The notes below the pieces were generated by a model, which was not told the origin of the DNA, did no database searches, and saw nothing but the letters and a program-made list of their open reading frames with translations. Positions 1 through 5,304 of a stretch of DNA of 5,399 nt are shown here, one piece after another (position 1 is the first letter of the stretch; each line of letters starts with the position of its first letter). This DNA is from a bacterium (GTDB lineage Bacteria; Bdellovibrionota_C; UBA2361; SZUA-149). A program made the translations under genes and the position numbers. The stretch spans positions 1 through 5,399 of the forward strand of contig QIGM01000024.1 in assembly GCA_003230795.1 (NCBI GenBank). Reading direction: 5' to 3'.

Positions 1-1
1 G

Positions 2-130
2 ACGATCGAAGAGGTCCAACGTCACGCGGCGATTGGGGCGCGCGATCGCAACCGCAGCAAATCCATGATACGCTGGACTTTTAATCGCAAAAACGCTCGC
101 CGTGTCTTCCCCGAGCTCTACCGGAAATAA
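2..130 (+). pseudogene. C-terminal end of an IS630-type transposase, cut by the window edge
   Basis: This frame is open from the left edge to a TAA at 128-130 and encodes 42 residues. It ends in a tract with W-T-F, N-A-R-R, then L-Y. This resembles the W-x-F-T-x-x-D-A-R-x-x-x-x-x-L-Y ending that I recall from IS630-family (Tc1/mariner-like DDE) transposases. The catalytic DDE residues would lie upstream, outside the window. The element cannot be complete on its right side, because sequence of a different IS family begins within a few bases of the stop codon. Base composition is clearly richer in G and C than in the minus-strand operon. The family call rests on one short motif, so another helix-turn-helix transposase family is possible. 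Whether the upstream part is intact cannot be seen. Confidence 0.5.
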
Positions 131-131
131 C

Positions 132-236
132 TTGCGGGACGTGGTACTAGCCTACTACAACCTCGAAAGAAAACACTCCGCCCTCGGATACCTCACCCCC
201 ACTCAATTCGAAAACCTCAACCACACGCCAAATTAA
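132..236 (+). pseudogene. IS3-family transposase OrfB C-terminal fragment
   Basis: About 34 codons in frame with the TAA at 234-236 read VVLAYYNLERKHSALGYLTP followed by a T-x-F-E ending. This is the hallmark C-terminus of IS3-family OrfB integrases, consensus F/Y-Y-N-x-x-R-x-H-S-x-L-G-Y-x-(S/T)-P-x-x-F-E. The rest of OrfB (rve/DDE core) and OrfA is absent: upstream the sequence switches to an unrelated transposase tail ending at 130. This is therefore a dead 3' remnant rather than a working element. The left junction is placed only approximately, at 131-140. Confidence 0.85.
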
Positions 237-246
237 GAGAATCACC

Positions 247-271
247 TGTCCGTCAATTCAGGACCACCTCA
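247..271 (+). repeat. Probable right terminal inverted repeat of the IS3 element
   Basis: The 25 bases begin TGTCCGTCAATTC and end GGACCACCTCA, 10 nt after the OrfB stop codon. IS3-family elements end in CA-3' and have imperfect 20-40 bp terminal repeats just outside OrfB. Position, spacing and the CA terminus all fit. The matching left repeat is not in the window, so the exact boundary and any target-site duplication cannot be checked. Confidence 0.6.
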
Positions 272-278
272 GTGAAAA

Positions 279-707
279 TTAGTCGACGTCATCGACAGGA
301 TAGTGCATGCTGCAAAATTTTGCTAATCCTGCTTCAAAGATAGTCAAAGTTACCATGCCAACAACACAAATACACACCGGCAATGAAAGGCTATAGCTTT
401 CTGCAATGCCTTTCGCCAACGCTATCGAAGAAACTCGACCGACAAATGTTGCTGAATCAGATGCAGAGGGGGCCTTTTCCTTATCTGGGTCTACAACGCA
501 TAGTTGGCCATGCAAGACTTCAAGTGTTTTTTGACATGCAAGCTTGATTGAAGAACTTCCATCTCCGCGAGAAGAGCTAATCAATTCAATTTTTCCGCCG
601 TCTAAGACAACAGAAAGATCTCTGCAAAAGTTTATGACTTCTGATTGTTTTCCATCAACATTCTCAGAAATAATTGACTTTATTTCTTTTTCATTTATTG
701 GATTCAT
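279..707 (-). CDS. Small predicted single-pass membrane protein, last gene of the caspase operon
   Basis: The family is not recognised. The protein is 142 residues. Residues 1-70 look soluble, with an acidic/polar helical start and an alternating segment around residues 31-55. A short charged and serine-rich linker (about 72-88, with K76 and K78) follows. Residues 107-129 form one strongly hydrophobic stretch (core LPVCICVVGMVTLTIF) fit for a membrane helix, ending in a short acidic tail (VDDVD). The ATG at 705-707 is preferred because a GGAG lies 7 nt upstream; a GTG three bases earlier is the alternative. The start lies inside the end of the caspase-like gene (17-nt overlap), which suggests translational coupling and a shared task. 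Inference: it may be a membrane effector cleaved or recruited by the protease. It is too short and lacks any recognisable signature to be called a gasdermin. The stop is 7 nt from the IS3 end but lies outside it, so the C-terminus is probably native. Confidence 0.8.
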   Translation of the reverse strand: MNPINEKEIKSIISENVDGKQSEVINFCRDLSVVLDGGKIELISSSRGDGSSSIKLACQKTLEVLHGQLCVVDPDKEKAPSASDSATFVGRVSSIALAKGIAESYSLSLPVCICVVGMVTLTIFEAGLAKFCSMHYPVDDVD

Positions 708-1926
708 CACAGAGCTCCAGTATATAGTCTTCAGATAAACGGATTACGCTACATGCTAGCCTTTCGATCAATTGCCATCCTTCGTCTAGTGGGACATATT
801 GCTGTGCTTCGTTTTGAAGCGTGAAGCGTACAGTGGTCGTGTTCTCTGTCTTATACGCAGAAATACTTGCAAACAAATCTCCATATGGAAGTGAGTGACG
901 AACTATAACGCAATAGTCTCCAGGGCGGGTTTCTGTTGCAAAACCATCGAACTGACTTGAGAGATCTTTCAAAAGCAAGTACGAATACCCCCCATCAAAT
1001 TGCAGTGAGATTTCCACAACTGACCTAGGCGATTTTTGCATGACGGTTCCAGTGGAGTAGATTAAGGCAAGAACATTATGGCTGCGGTCAAATGTCATTC
1101 GACATTCTGAACTATCGTCGCTATCAGATCGCTCTACAGAGATCGCTAAATCCAATGCATTGCAATGAGTTTTAACTTCATCAAGGCAATTGGCATTAGC
1201 GCAAGTAACAGAGAGGTCCATTTCGGATGCATGTCGAGCGTTGTTATCTTCCCATGGAAACGAGCACTGTGGGACTCCAAGGCATTGAACAATTTGCGAA
1301 CCTCTTGGGACGATCAGTTCTTTTAGAAGTTCAAGGTCGTATCCTGGCTCAAGGGCGTAAGATGGAGGGGGGGATGATAGTACCCTCAAAAGATCGGTCG
1401 TGAATGCCCCTCCACTCGCATGCTCCAAGGAGCTAGTTCCCGATTCACAAGAGAATAGAACGCACACGTTCTCAGGGATTTCGGCCATATCATTTAGTGA
1501 AGAATCACCATTGCGGCAACAATCTAAGACGACACAAAATTTATGCTGTTGACCAAACACACCTAGAAGCGACATTAGCTCAGAGAACCTCACGCCACTT
1601 ACCTCAGCGACTCTGGGATGAAAGTCTTTCAGGGCTAAAACAAGTTCCCCATTTACCTGAAAGCCATGACATGCCACATAGATTAAAATGCCGCTATTTG
1701 ACTCGGATGCAGAAATAACATCTTTGACACTAAGAAAAAAATTGACTCTAGTCGAGGCCATTGGCGTTGTGTCGGTTATTAGAACCCAATCACCAGACGG
1801 AAGTGACCTGACACAATGCCTAAAAAAATTAGTCGCATCCCTGTTGGCTGACTGCAACCACATACTCTGCTCAAGTCGCAGGTATTCATTCACTCCCCAA
1901 AAAATACCGGCATTGCAAATACTCAT
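691..1926 (-). CDS. Caspase-like cysteine protease (peptidase C14) with an uncharacterised C-terminal domain
   Basis: The protein is 411 residues and predicted cytosolic. The caspase fold spans about 1-185. It opens with a strand and turn G-V-N-E-Y (residues 11-15), close to the family's usual G-I-N-x-Y. A hydrophobic strand then runs into ACHG with catalytic His87, and a second strand runs into LDCCRNG with catalytic Cys137 (second Cys). A CESG...GGAFT segment near 160-176 matches the C14 small-subunit pattern. Both dyad residues are present, so activity is expected. Family knowledge: prokaryotic caspase homologues usually cleave after Arg or Lys and act in regulated cell death or phage defence. 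Residues about 235-411 look beta-rich and match nothing I recognise. The ATG at 1926 is 5 nt after the upstream stop and places the GVNEY strand at its normal distance from the N-terminus. An in-frame GTG at 1989 would add 21 basic residues inside the neighbour and has AGAGG directly abutting it. A weak AAAGGG lies 14 nt upstream of the chosen ATG. Confidence 0.9.
   Translation of the reverse strand: MSICNAGIFWGVNEYLRLEQSMWLQSANRDATNFFRHCVRSLPSGDWVLITDTTPMASTRVNFFLSVKDVISASESNSGILIYVACHGFQVNGELVLALKDFHPRVAEVSGVRFSELMSLLGVFGQQHKFCVVLDCCRNGDSSLNDMAEIPENVCVLFSCESGTSSLEHASGGAFTTDLLRVLSSPPPSYALEPGYDLELLKELIVPRGSQIVQCLGVPQCSFPWEDNNARHASEMDLSVTCANANCLDEVKTHCNALDLAISVERSDSDDSSECRMTFDRSHNVLALIYSTGTVMQKSPRSVVEISLQFDGGYSYLLLKDLSSQFDGFATETRPGDYCVIVRHSLPYGDLFASISAYKTENTTTVRFTLQNEAQQYVPLDEGWQLIERLACSVIRLSEDYILELCDESNK
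715..718 (-). promoter_or_regulatory. Ribosome binding site of the last operon gene
   Basis: Read on the minus strand this is GGAG, 7 nt before the ATG at 705-707. It lies inside the final codons of the caspase-like gene. It favours the ATG over the adjacent GTG at 708-710. Confidence 0.65.
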
Positions 1927-1931
1927 AGGTG

Positions 1932-2207
1932 TTATAGCAGCCCTTTTTGGCGCAATAATTCGACGAATGCGTTCCGTGACAAACTGCACCCTCTTAGCTG
2001 CTCAAATTCTGAGGTTGAAAGGTGCAAAGACTTTCTGAATTTCTGCGGTACTTTACCAGGCAAAGCCTTCTTGCCACGCGAGCAATGGACTGCGAAAACT
2101 CTCACGCCATCAACGACCATGAAACCACGAACGTGATGCTTACACTTCACGGTTTCAATCTCAAGCTTCCCAAATATCCTCATCGCTTCAGTTATTGTCA
2201 GCTGCAT
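1932..2207 (-). CDS. HicA-like small protein, 91 residues
   Basis: The likely order is an N-terminal helix (residues 5-14), a strand leading into CKHH (22-25), a beta hairpin with V-V-D-G (31-34), then G-K-x-x-L-P-G (45-51) before a helix. The C-terminal region carries F-E-Q-L, C-S-L and an E-L-L-R-Q-K-G ending. The strand-HH-strand layout followed by a basic Lys/Pro/Gly turn recalls the HicA dsRNA-binding-like fold, in which a His just before the second strand is catalytic. The Cys-Ser-Leu plus LL-R-x-(K/R)-G tail recalls a family of stand-alone, roughly 90-residue conserved proteins of unknown role. No HicB-like antitoxin is encoded beside it, so it may not act as a classical toxin. The start at 2207 overlaps the response regulator by 20 nt and keeps the first helix. 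The alternative ATG at 2183 would begin 4 nt after the regulator's stop and lose most of that helix. It sits between regulator and protease, so it could be an adaptor or inhibitor (inference). Confidence 0.75.
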   Translation of the reverse strand: MQLTITEAMRIFGKLEIETVKCKHHVRGFMVVDGVRVFAVHCSRGKKALPGKVPQKFRKSLHLSTSEFEQLRGCSLSRNAFVELLRQKGLL

Positions 2208-3117
2208 TTGAACTACCGAATACCTTGTTTAGATAATTGCGCAACTTCTCTAATTCGTGCGACAGAACAATACCGCTACTAAAGTCTTCATGAAAGCCAC
2301 ACATCAATTCCAATAGGCCGTCTGTTGCGTCTTCTTTAGTGTCAGCGTAAAAAAACAAGCTGGGATGACTGAATAGCTCTGCGATGAAACAATCCGCCTC
2401 CATGTGAATCCAGATTGCAATAGTTGCCAGCGTTGCGGAGTCCCCACCGGTCTTTGTTTTCCACACTCTCCCCGGCTCTATCAGCTCCATTTCTAGCTTT
2501 GCAGCATCCAGTATTTCATCTACGGATGATTCTGCCGGAAGACTTAGCGAACTATGACTTGGAAGCAAAAGACCAGGTAGAAATGTACGCAAGTGCTCCA
2601 AGTCTTGTGAGGCAATTTCATACTTCCTTTGAATTCTACTTAATTCATAGAATGCATTGTGGATTCGTTCTCGCTGATTTAATCTAGCCAAATTCATCCA
2701 TTCGTTTATGCGTGACCTAATTGAATCAACTGTATCGCTGGGAGAGGCCTTGTTGACTGTATGGTCTTTGAAAACATCCCAACGGTTTGATGCTACATCA
2801 TCTTGTTCAACAGCACCAGAATAGGCGACAATAGGTATTCCGGGCCGCAGTCTCGCACAAGCATTGGCTACGTCAAAACCACTTCTCTCGTCAGTGCCAT
2901 GCCCGAGGTCTAAATCGGTTACTACAATATCAATAGCGGAGGTAGTAGAAAACTCATCGACAGCCTGCTCATAGTCAGCGGCCGTTATGGTAAGAAATCC
3001 TTGAGACTCGAAAAGATCTTTCCTTGTTGTCAATGCAGTAGGGTCATCTTCTACTATCAAAGCGAGAGGAGGGACTGCCGTGTTCGCAGCTATAGAATCT
3101 TGTGATTGTAAGTTCAT
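2188..3117 (-). CDS. Response regulator: receiver domain plus coiled coil and an unrecognised C-terminal domain
   Basis: The protein is 309 residues. The receiver domain covers about 17-140: acidic pocket E23-D24-D25 in VEDD, phosphoacceptor D68 in the strand IVVTD, switch Ser100 in AYSG, and conserved Lys123 in VNKASP. All residues needed for phosphorylation are present. The loop after D68 carries a short insert (LGHGTDERSG). A predicted helix or coiled coil follows (about 146-178). Residues 195-309 form a helical region with the motif I-W-I-H-M-E and an acidic, aromatic stretch. They show no helix-turn-helix, GGDEF, EAL, HD-GYP or kinase signature, so the output is probably not DNA binding by a known domain. 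The gene lies 24 nt downstream of the kinase, its evident partner. A GAAGGAAA at 3127-3134 supports the ATG at 3117, although its spacing (about 11 nt from the core) is rather long. Inference: it relays the kinase signal to the HicA-like protein or the protease by direct contact. Confidence 0.9.
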   Translation of the reverse strand: MNLQSQDSIAANTAVPPLALIVEDDPTALTTRKDLFESQGFLTITAADYEQAVDEFSTTSAIDIVVTDLDLGHGTDERSGFDVANACARLRPGIPIVAYSGAVEQDDVASNRWDVFKDHTVNKASPSDTVDSIRSRINEWMNLARLNQRERIHNAFYELSRIQRKYEIASQDLEHLRTFLPGLLLPSHSSLSLPAESSVDEILDAAKLEMELIEPGRVWKTKTGGDSATLATIAIWIHMEADCFIAELFSHPSLFFYADTKEDATDGLLELMCGFHEDFSSGIVLSHELEKLRNYLNKVFGSSNAADNN

Positions 3118-3126
3118 GTGGGCACA

Positions 3127-3134
3127 TTTCCTTC
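3127..3134 (-). promoter_or_regulatory. Ribosome binding site of the response regulator gene
   Basis: The minus strand reads GAAGGAAA, with the AGGA core about 11 nt before the ATG at 3115-3117. It lies in the 24-nt gap after the kinase stop codon. It is the only purine-rich Shine-Dalgarno-like stretch in that gap. Confidence 0.5.
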
Positions 3135-3141
3135 ATGTCAA

Positions 3142-4920
3142 CTATGCGCGTAAAACGAGCGACTGTGGATTTGTATCTAAAGGTATCTTTATTTCGAACC
3201 GTAGTGGATTTGGGAAATTTACTACGGTAATTGAGCCGTTGTGTTTAGCTATTGCTCGCCTCGCGAGAAACATGCCGTAACCGGAGCCATCATCTTTAGT
3301 GGAAAGCCCTTTTCTAAATAAATCTTCCCCAACTGGAGGGGATGGAGCAGTCTTTCTAGCGAGAGCCTGCATATCTGCTCCTCCAGCATCATCTTGATAT
3401 GTAATAATAGCAAAAGGCTCTTTCCCTTGGGAGTGGCTAATAACAATTTCTATTTTCCCACGCTTTCGATTTCGATTTCGAAACGAGTCAATGCTATTAG
3501 AAAGTATATGCAAGAACGCGTGCCGCAGGAAGTCAGGGTAAACGGTAACCTCTGCATTTCCTGTAATTTGAGGGCGGATTTTGAGTAATTGAATTCGCCC
3601 TCCAACTAGACTGATTGCATCATCCCATAGTTGGCGCAATTGGATTGTGTGAAGTTCAGATTTAATAGGTTTGGTCGCTTCTTTGATCTGCTCAACAGCT
3701 AATAGAATATCCGTTAACGCAGCATCCGCTTTCTTTATATACTCTCTCCCTTTAGCTAGCGATTGCTGCTTCCCTTTAGACAGTGATATATCTATCAATG
3801 AAAGTAGCTCGCGCTGCGTGCCGATGTGTGCCTTAGCAATGTGACGCGCCGATTGAGCGACCTCCAATGCAGTGGAGTCTGTGAATGCTCGTGCTAGGTT
3901 ATACAGCTCCTCGCCGCGTGCATGGAAGTTTCGAAAGTTATGGATTGCAATTCCAATTGCATTGGCTAACGACTGGAGACCATGCAGTTCAATTTGAGTA
4001 AACGGGTAATCAAAATCGGAAGCAACAGACAGGCAACCAAAGGTCTCATCGCCTACGCAAATACCTACAACCGCAAAGGTCTTAACCGATATATATCTGT
4101 CGGAATTTTCTACGCTCCTAAGTACCTTTCCGCTCTCTACTCTAAGTCTCCCATCATTTAGCACCTCTTTGAATGGCCCCTTCGGTATCGCAAAATCAAA
4201 ATCACTTAGCGAAGCGTCTGGAAATCCTGATATTGCTAAGCACTTGAGTTTGCCGTCAGACAATTCACGAATCGCTACTTTCTGGACACACATTGCACGA
4301 GCGGCAAGACCGACTAACTCTTTGTAGAAGTCATACTCGTTGCAGCGGTAATCTATTGGCGCATGCATTTCTTGCAGCATTATATATACATGCTGCTTCG
4401 TGACAGTTTCTGACAATAAATTAGCCGCTGCTCTTACGAAATCAAGCTCAAGAGACGTGAACGACTTTTTTCCGACAGCTTGTAGGTCAACTGCTCCGAT
4501 AGCGCCTCTTCCAGATCTGATAGGAACAATAATCCGCGCAGCGCGTCCCATTCTGCTATCACTGTCGCTCGCTTTACTAAGTGTCTGCGAATGACTAATT
4601 GTCTTGTTCTCGGCAATACAGTACGCAACGGATGTTCGGGTGGTTTGTCTTTCATCGGGACTGCCTAAGCCGGACACCTTGATTTGACCGTTATGACCGG
4701 GATAGTTTTCTGTGTGGTGACATACAAATTCAGACTTTTCCTTATTCAGGACATAGATCGCTCCCGAAGAGGACTGAGTAGCGTCTGTCAGCTTTGAGAT
4801 GAATGGCTGAAATACTTCTGCGGGTTTCTGTGTCTCCGCAACTAGTGCAATGAGTTCTGCTAGTTTTCGCACTAAGCGGCCAGCAGCACCTGGATAAGCA
4901 CTTTCGTATTTTGCACTCAT
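3142..4920 (-). CDS. Soluble hybrid-free sensor histidine kinase with two GAF domains
   Basis: The protein is 592 residues from the ATG at 4920. Two GAF-like sensory domains occupy about 35-180 and 195-330. The first ends with the typical strand ARIIVPIRSGRGAIGAVDLQ and a helix; the second contains VVGICVGDETFGCLSVAS. A dimerisation region (about 345-420) holds His360 and His365 in SARHIAKAHIG, but it lacks the usual H-(E/D)-x-x-x-P H-box. The ATPase domain (about 425-585) is complete: N-box LHILSNSID (Asn475), G1 D-A-G-G-A-D (511-516, last Gly of DxGxG replaced by Ala), F-box LFRKGLSTK and G2 GSGYGM (545-550). There is no receiver domain and, with this start, no membrane segment, so the signal is probably a cytosolic ligand or redox state. 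The partner regulator follows after 24 nt. The frame stays open to an ATG at 5070, adding 50 residues with a hydrophobic patch, but that would overlap the divergent ORF. Neither start has a strong ribosome binding site. Confidence 0.9.
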   Translation of the reverse strand: MSAKYESAYPGAAGRLVRKLAELIALVAETQKPAEVFQPFISKLTDATQSSSGAIYVLNKEKSEFVCHHTENYPGHNGQIKVSGLGSPDERQTTRTSVAYCIAENKTISHSQTLSKASDSDSRMGRAARIIVPIRSGRGAIGAVDLQAVGKKSFTSLELDFVRAAANLLSETVTKQHVYIMLQEMHAPIDYRCNEYDFYKELVGLAARAMCVQKVAIRELSDGKLKCLAISGFPDASLSDFDFAIPKGPFKEVLNDGRLRVESGKVLRSVENSDRYISVKTFAVVGICVGDETFGCLSVASDFDYPFTQIELHGLQSLANAIGIAIHNFRNFHARGEELYNLARAFTDSTALEVAQSARHIAKAHIGTQRELLSLIDISLSKGKQQSLAKGREYIKKADAALTDILLAVEQIKEATKPIKSELHTIQLRQLWDDAISLVGGRIQLLKIRPQITGNAEVTVYPDFLRHAFLHILSNSIDSFRNRNRKRGKIEIVISHSQGKEPFAIITYQDDAGGADMQALARKTAPSPPVGEDLFRKGLSTKDDGSGYGMFLARRAIAKHNGSITVVNFPNPLRFEIKIPLDTNPQSLVLRA

Positions 4921-5020
4921 TTTGGAGAATTCCAACAAGCTAAATATTGAGGTAGCCAGGGCTAAAGAAGTGACAAAAAAACTGGACACATGCGAATCCA
5001 ATGTTTTAGGATAAAAGCAT
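4921..5020. promoter_or_regulatory. Divergent intergenic region, likely control region of the operon
   Basis: These 100 nt separate the kinase ATG (minus) from the plus-strand ORF start at 5021. No gap inside the operon exceeds 24 nt, so the operon promoter should lie here or just beyond. On the plus strand TGGACA (4983-4988), 18 nt, then TAGGAT is a weak sigma70-like match, but its -10 coincides with the ribosome binding site of the ORF. On the minus strand TTGTCA is present without a good -10 at the correct distance. No clear consensus promoter or operator stands out. Confidence 0.35.
5008..5011 (+). promoter_or_regulatory. Ribosome binding site of the divergent small ORF
   Basis: AGGA lies 9 nt before the ATG at 5021-5023. 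It is one of the better-placed Shine-Dalgarno matches in the window, and it is the main reason to treat the 75-codon ORF as a gene and to place the kinase start at 4920 rather than 5070. Confidence 0.45.
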
Positions 5021-5248
5021 ATGTTAGAAGTAAATCTTGAATTCCAGGGTGGAGTAACTGCCTCAGCCATTAGCGGCCACGAAATTGCTACGCAAATAAT
5101 GCTACTTACTGGCTACCCTATCCAAGGGAGCATAGTCCAGGAAAACAACCTAGTCCTTAGGATAGCAACAGAAGATCAGTCCGATGTTACTCGGCAAAAG
5201 ATCGCCAGCTGCCTCGAAAACTTTGACAATATTAAGCTGCTTTCATGA
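5021..5248 (+). CDS. Hypothetical small protein, 75 residues, divergent from the kinase operon
   Basis: The family is not recognised. The protein reads as a small alpha/beta domain: strand LEVNLEF (2-8), amphipathic helix around 16-30 (HEIATQIMLLTG), strands about 36-50 ending in LVLRIATED, helix about 54-67 (TRQKIASCLENF) and a final strand IKLL. It has no signal peptide, no membrane segment and one Cys. The ATG has AGGA 9 nt upstream, and the ORF ends with TGA at 5246-5248, just before a TATAAT box. The balanced composition and clean alternation of hydrophobic and charged residues favour a real protein, although 75 codons could be chance. Its first 50 bases are antisense to the long-start version of the kinase gene, so at most one of those readings is likely. 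If real, its divergent position next to a signalling operon suggests a regulator or accessory component (inference). Confidence 0.5.
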   Translation: MLEVNLEFQGGVTASAISGHEIATQIMLLTGYPIQGSIVQENNLVLRIATEDQSDVTRQKIASCLENFDNIKLLS

Positions 5249-5252
5249 GAAT

Positions 5253-5290
5253 CCTCTATAATACCCTCTCTGTGCAATTCAGAATAGAGG
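5253..5290 (+). promoter_or_regulatory. TATAAT box inside a 7-bp dyad, possible promoter and operator
   Basis: A perfect TATAAT lies at 5257-5262. The left arm CCTCTAT (5253-5259) overlaps it and is repeated as the reverse complement ATAGAGG at 5284-5290. A TTGACA at 5223-5228 is 28 nt away, too far to pair with this box. TTGACA could instead pair with GAGAAT (5247-5252) at 18 nt. No good -35 lies 16-18 nt before TATAAT. The dyad has a 24-nt centre and no T-run after it, so it looks more like a split operator than a terminator. Any transcript would run right, into the possible ORF at 5305. Confidence 0.3.
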
Positions 5291-5304
5291 CGTGAAGCCG
5301 TAGG

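Noticed and set aside
279..707. Calling the membrane protein a bacterial gasdermin because of its caspase neighbour
   Set aside because: It is far shorter than gasdermins, has a single hydrophobic helix near the C-terminus and no recognisable gasdermin features.
1927..1989. GTG start at 1989 for the caspase-like gene, adding 21 residues
   Set aside because: It lies deep in the upstream gene, has AGAGG directly abutting it with no spacing, and adds a basic extension before the normal caspase first strand. The ATG at 1926 fits better.
1688..2038. 116-codon plus-strand open frame
   Set aside because: It lies antisense to the caspase-like and HicA-like genes, which have clear motifs. It has no domain of its own and looks like a shadow of their coding frames.
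2022..2282. 86-codon plus-strand open frame
   Set aside because: It is antisense to the HicA-like gene and the regulator end, with no recognisable motif and composition typical of a shadow frame.
4434..4655. 73-codon minus-strand open frame within the kinase gene
   Set aside because: It lies in another frame inside the first GAF domain, where the kinase frame carries the recognisable sequence.
4975..5004. Possible hairpin plus seven T's on the minus strand upstream of the kinase, like a terminator or attenuator
   Set aside because: The stem is only about six pairs including a wobble, with a ten-base loop and few G-C pairs. It is too weak to call.
4921..5070. 50-residue N-terminal extension of the kinase from an ATG at 5070
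   Set aside because: It has no ribosome binding site, overlaps the divergent ORF that has one, and has no recognised domain. Not excluded, so listed as a finding, but not used for the annotation.
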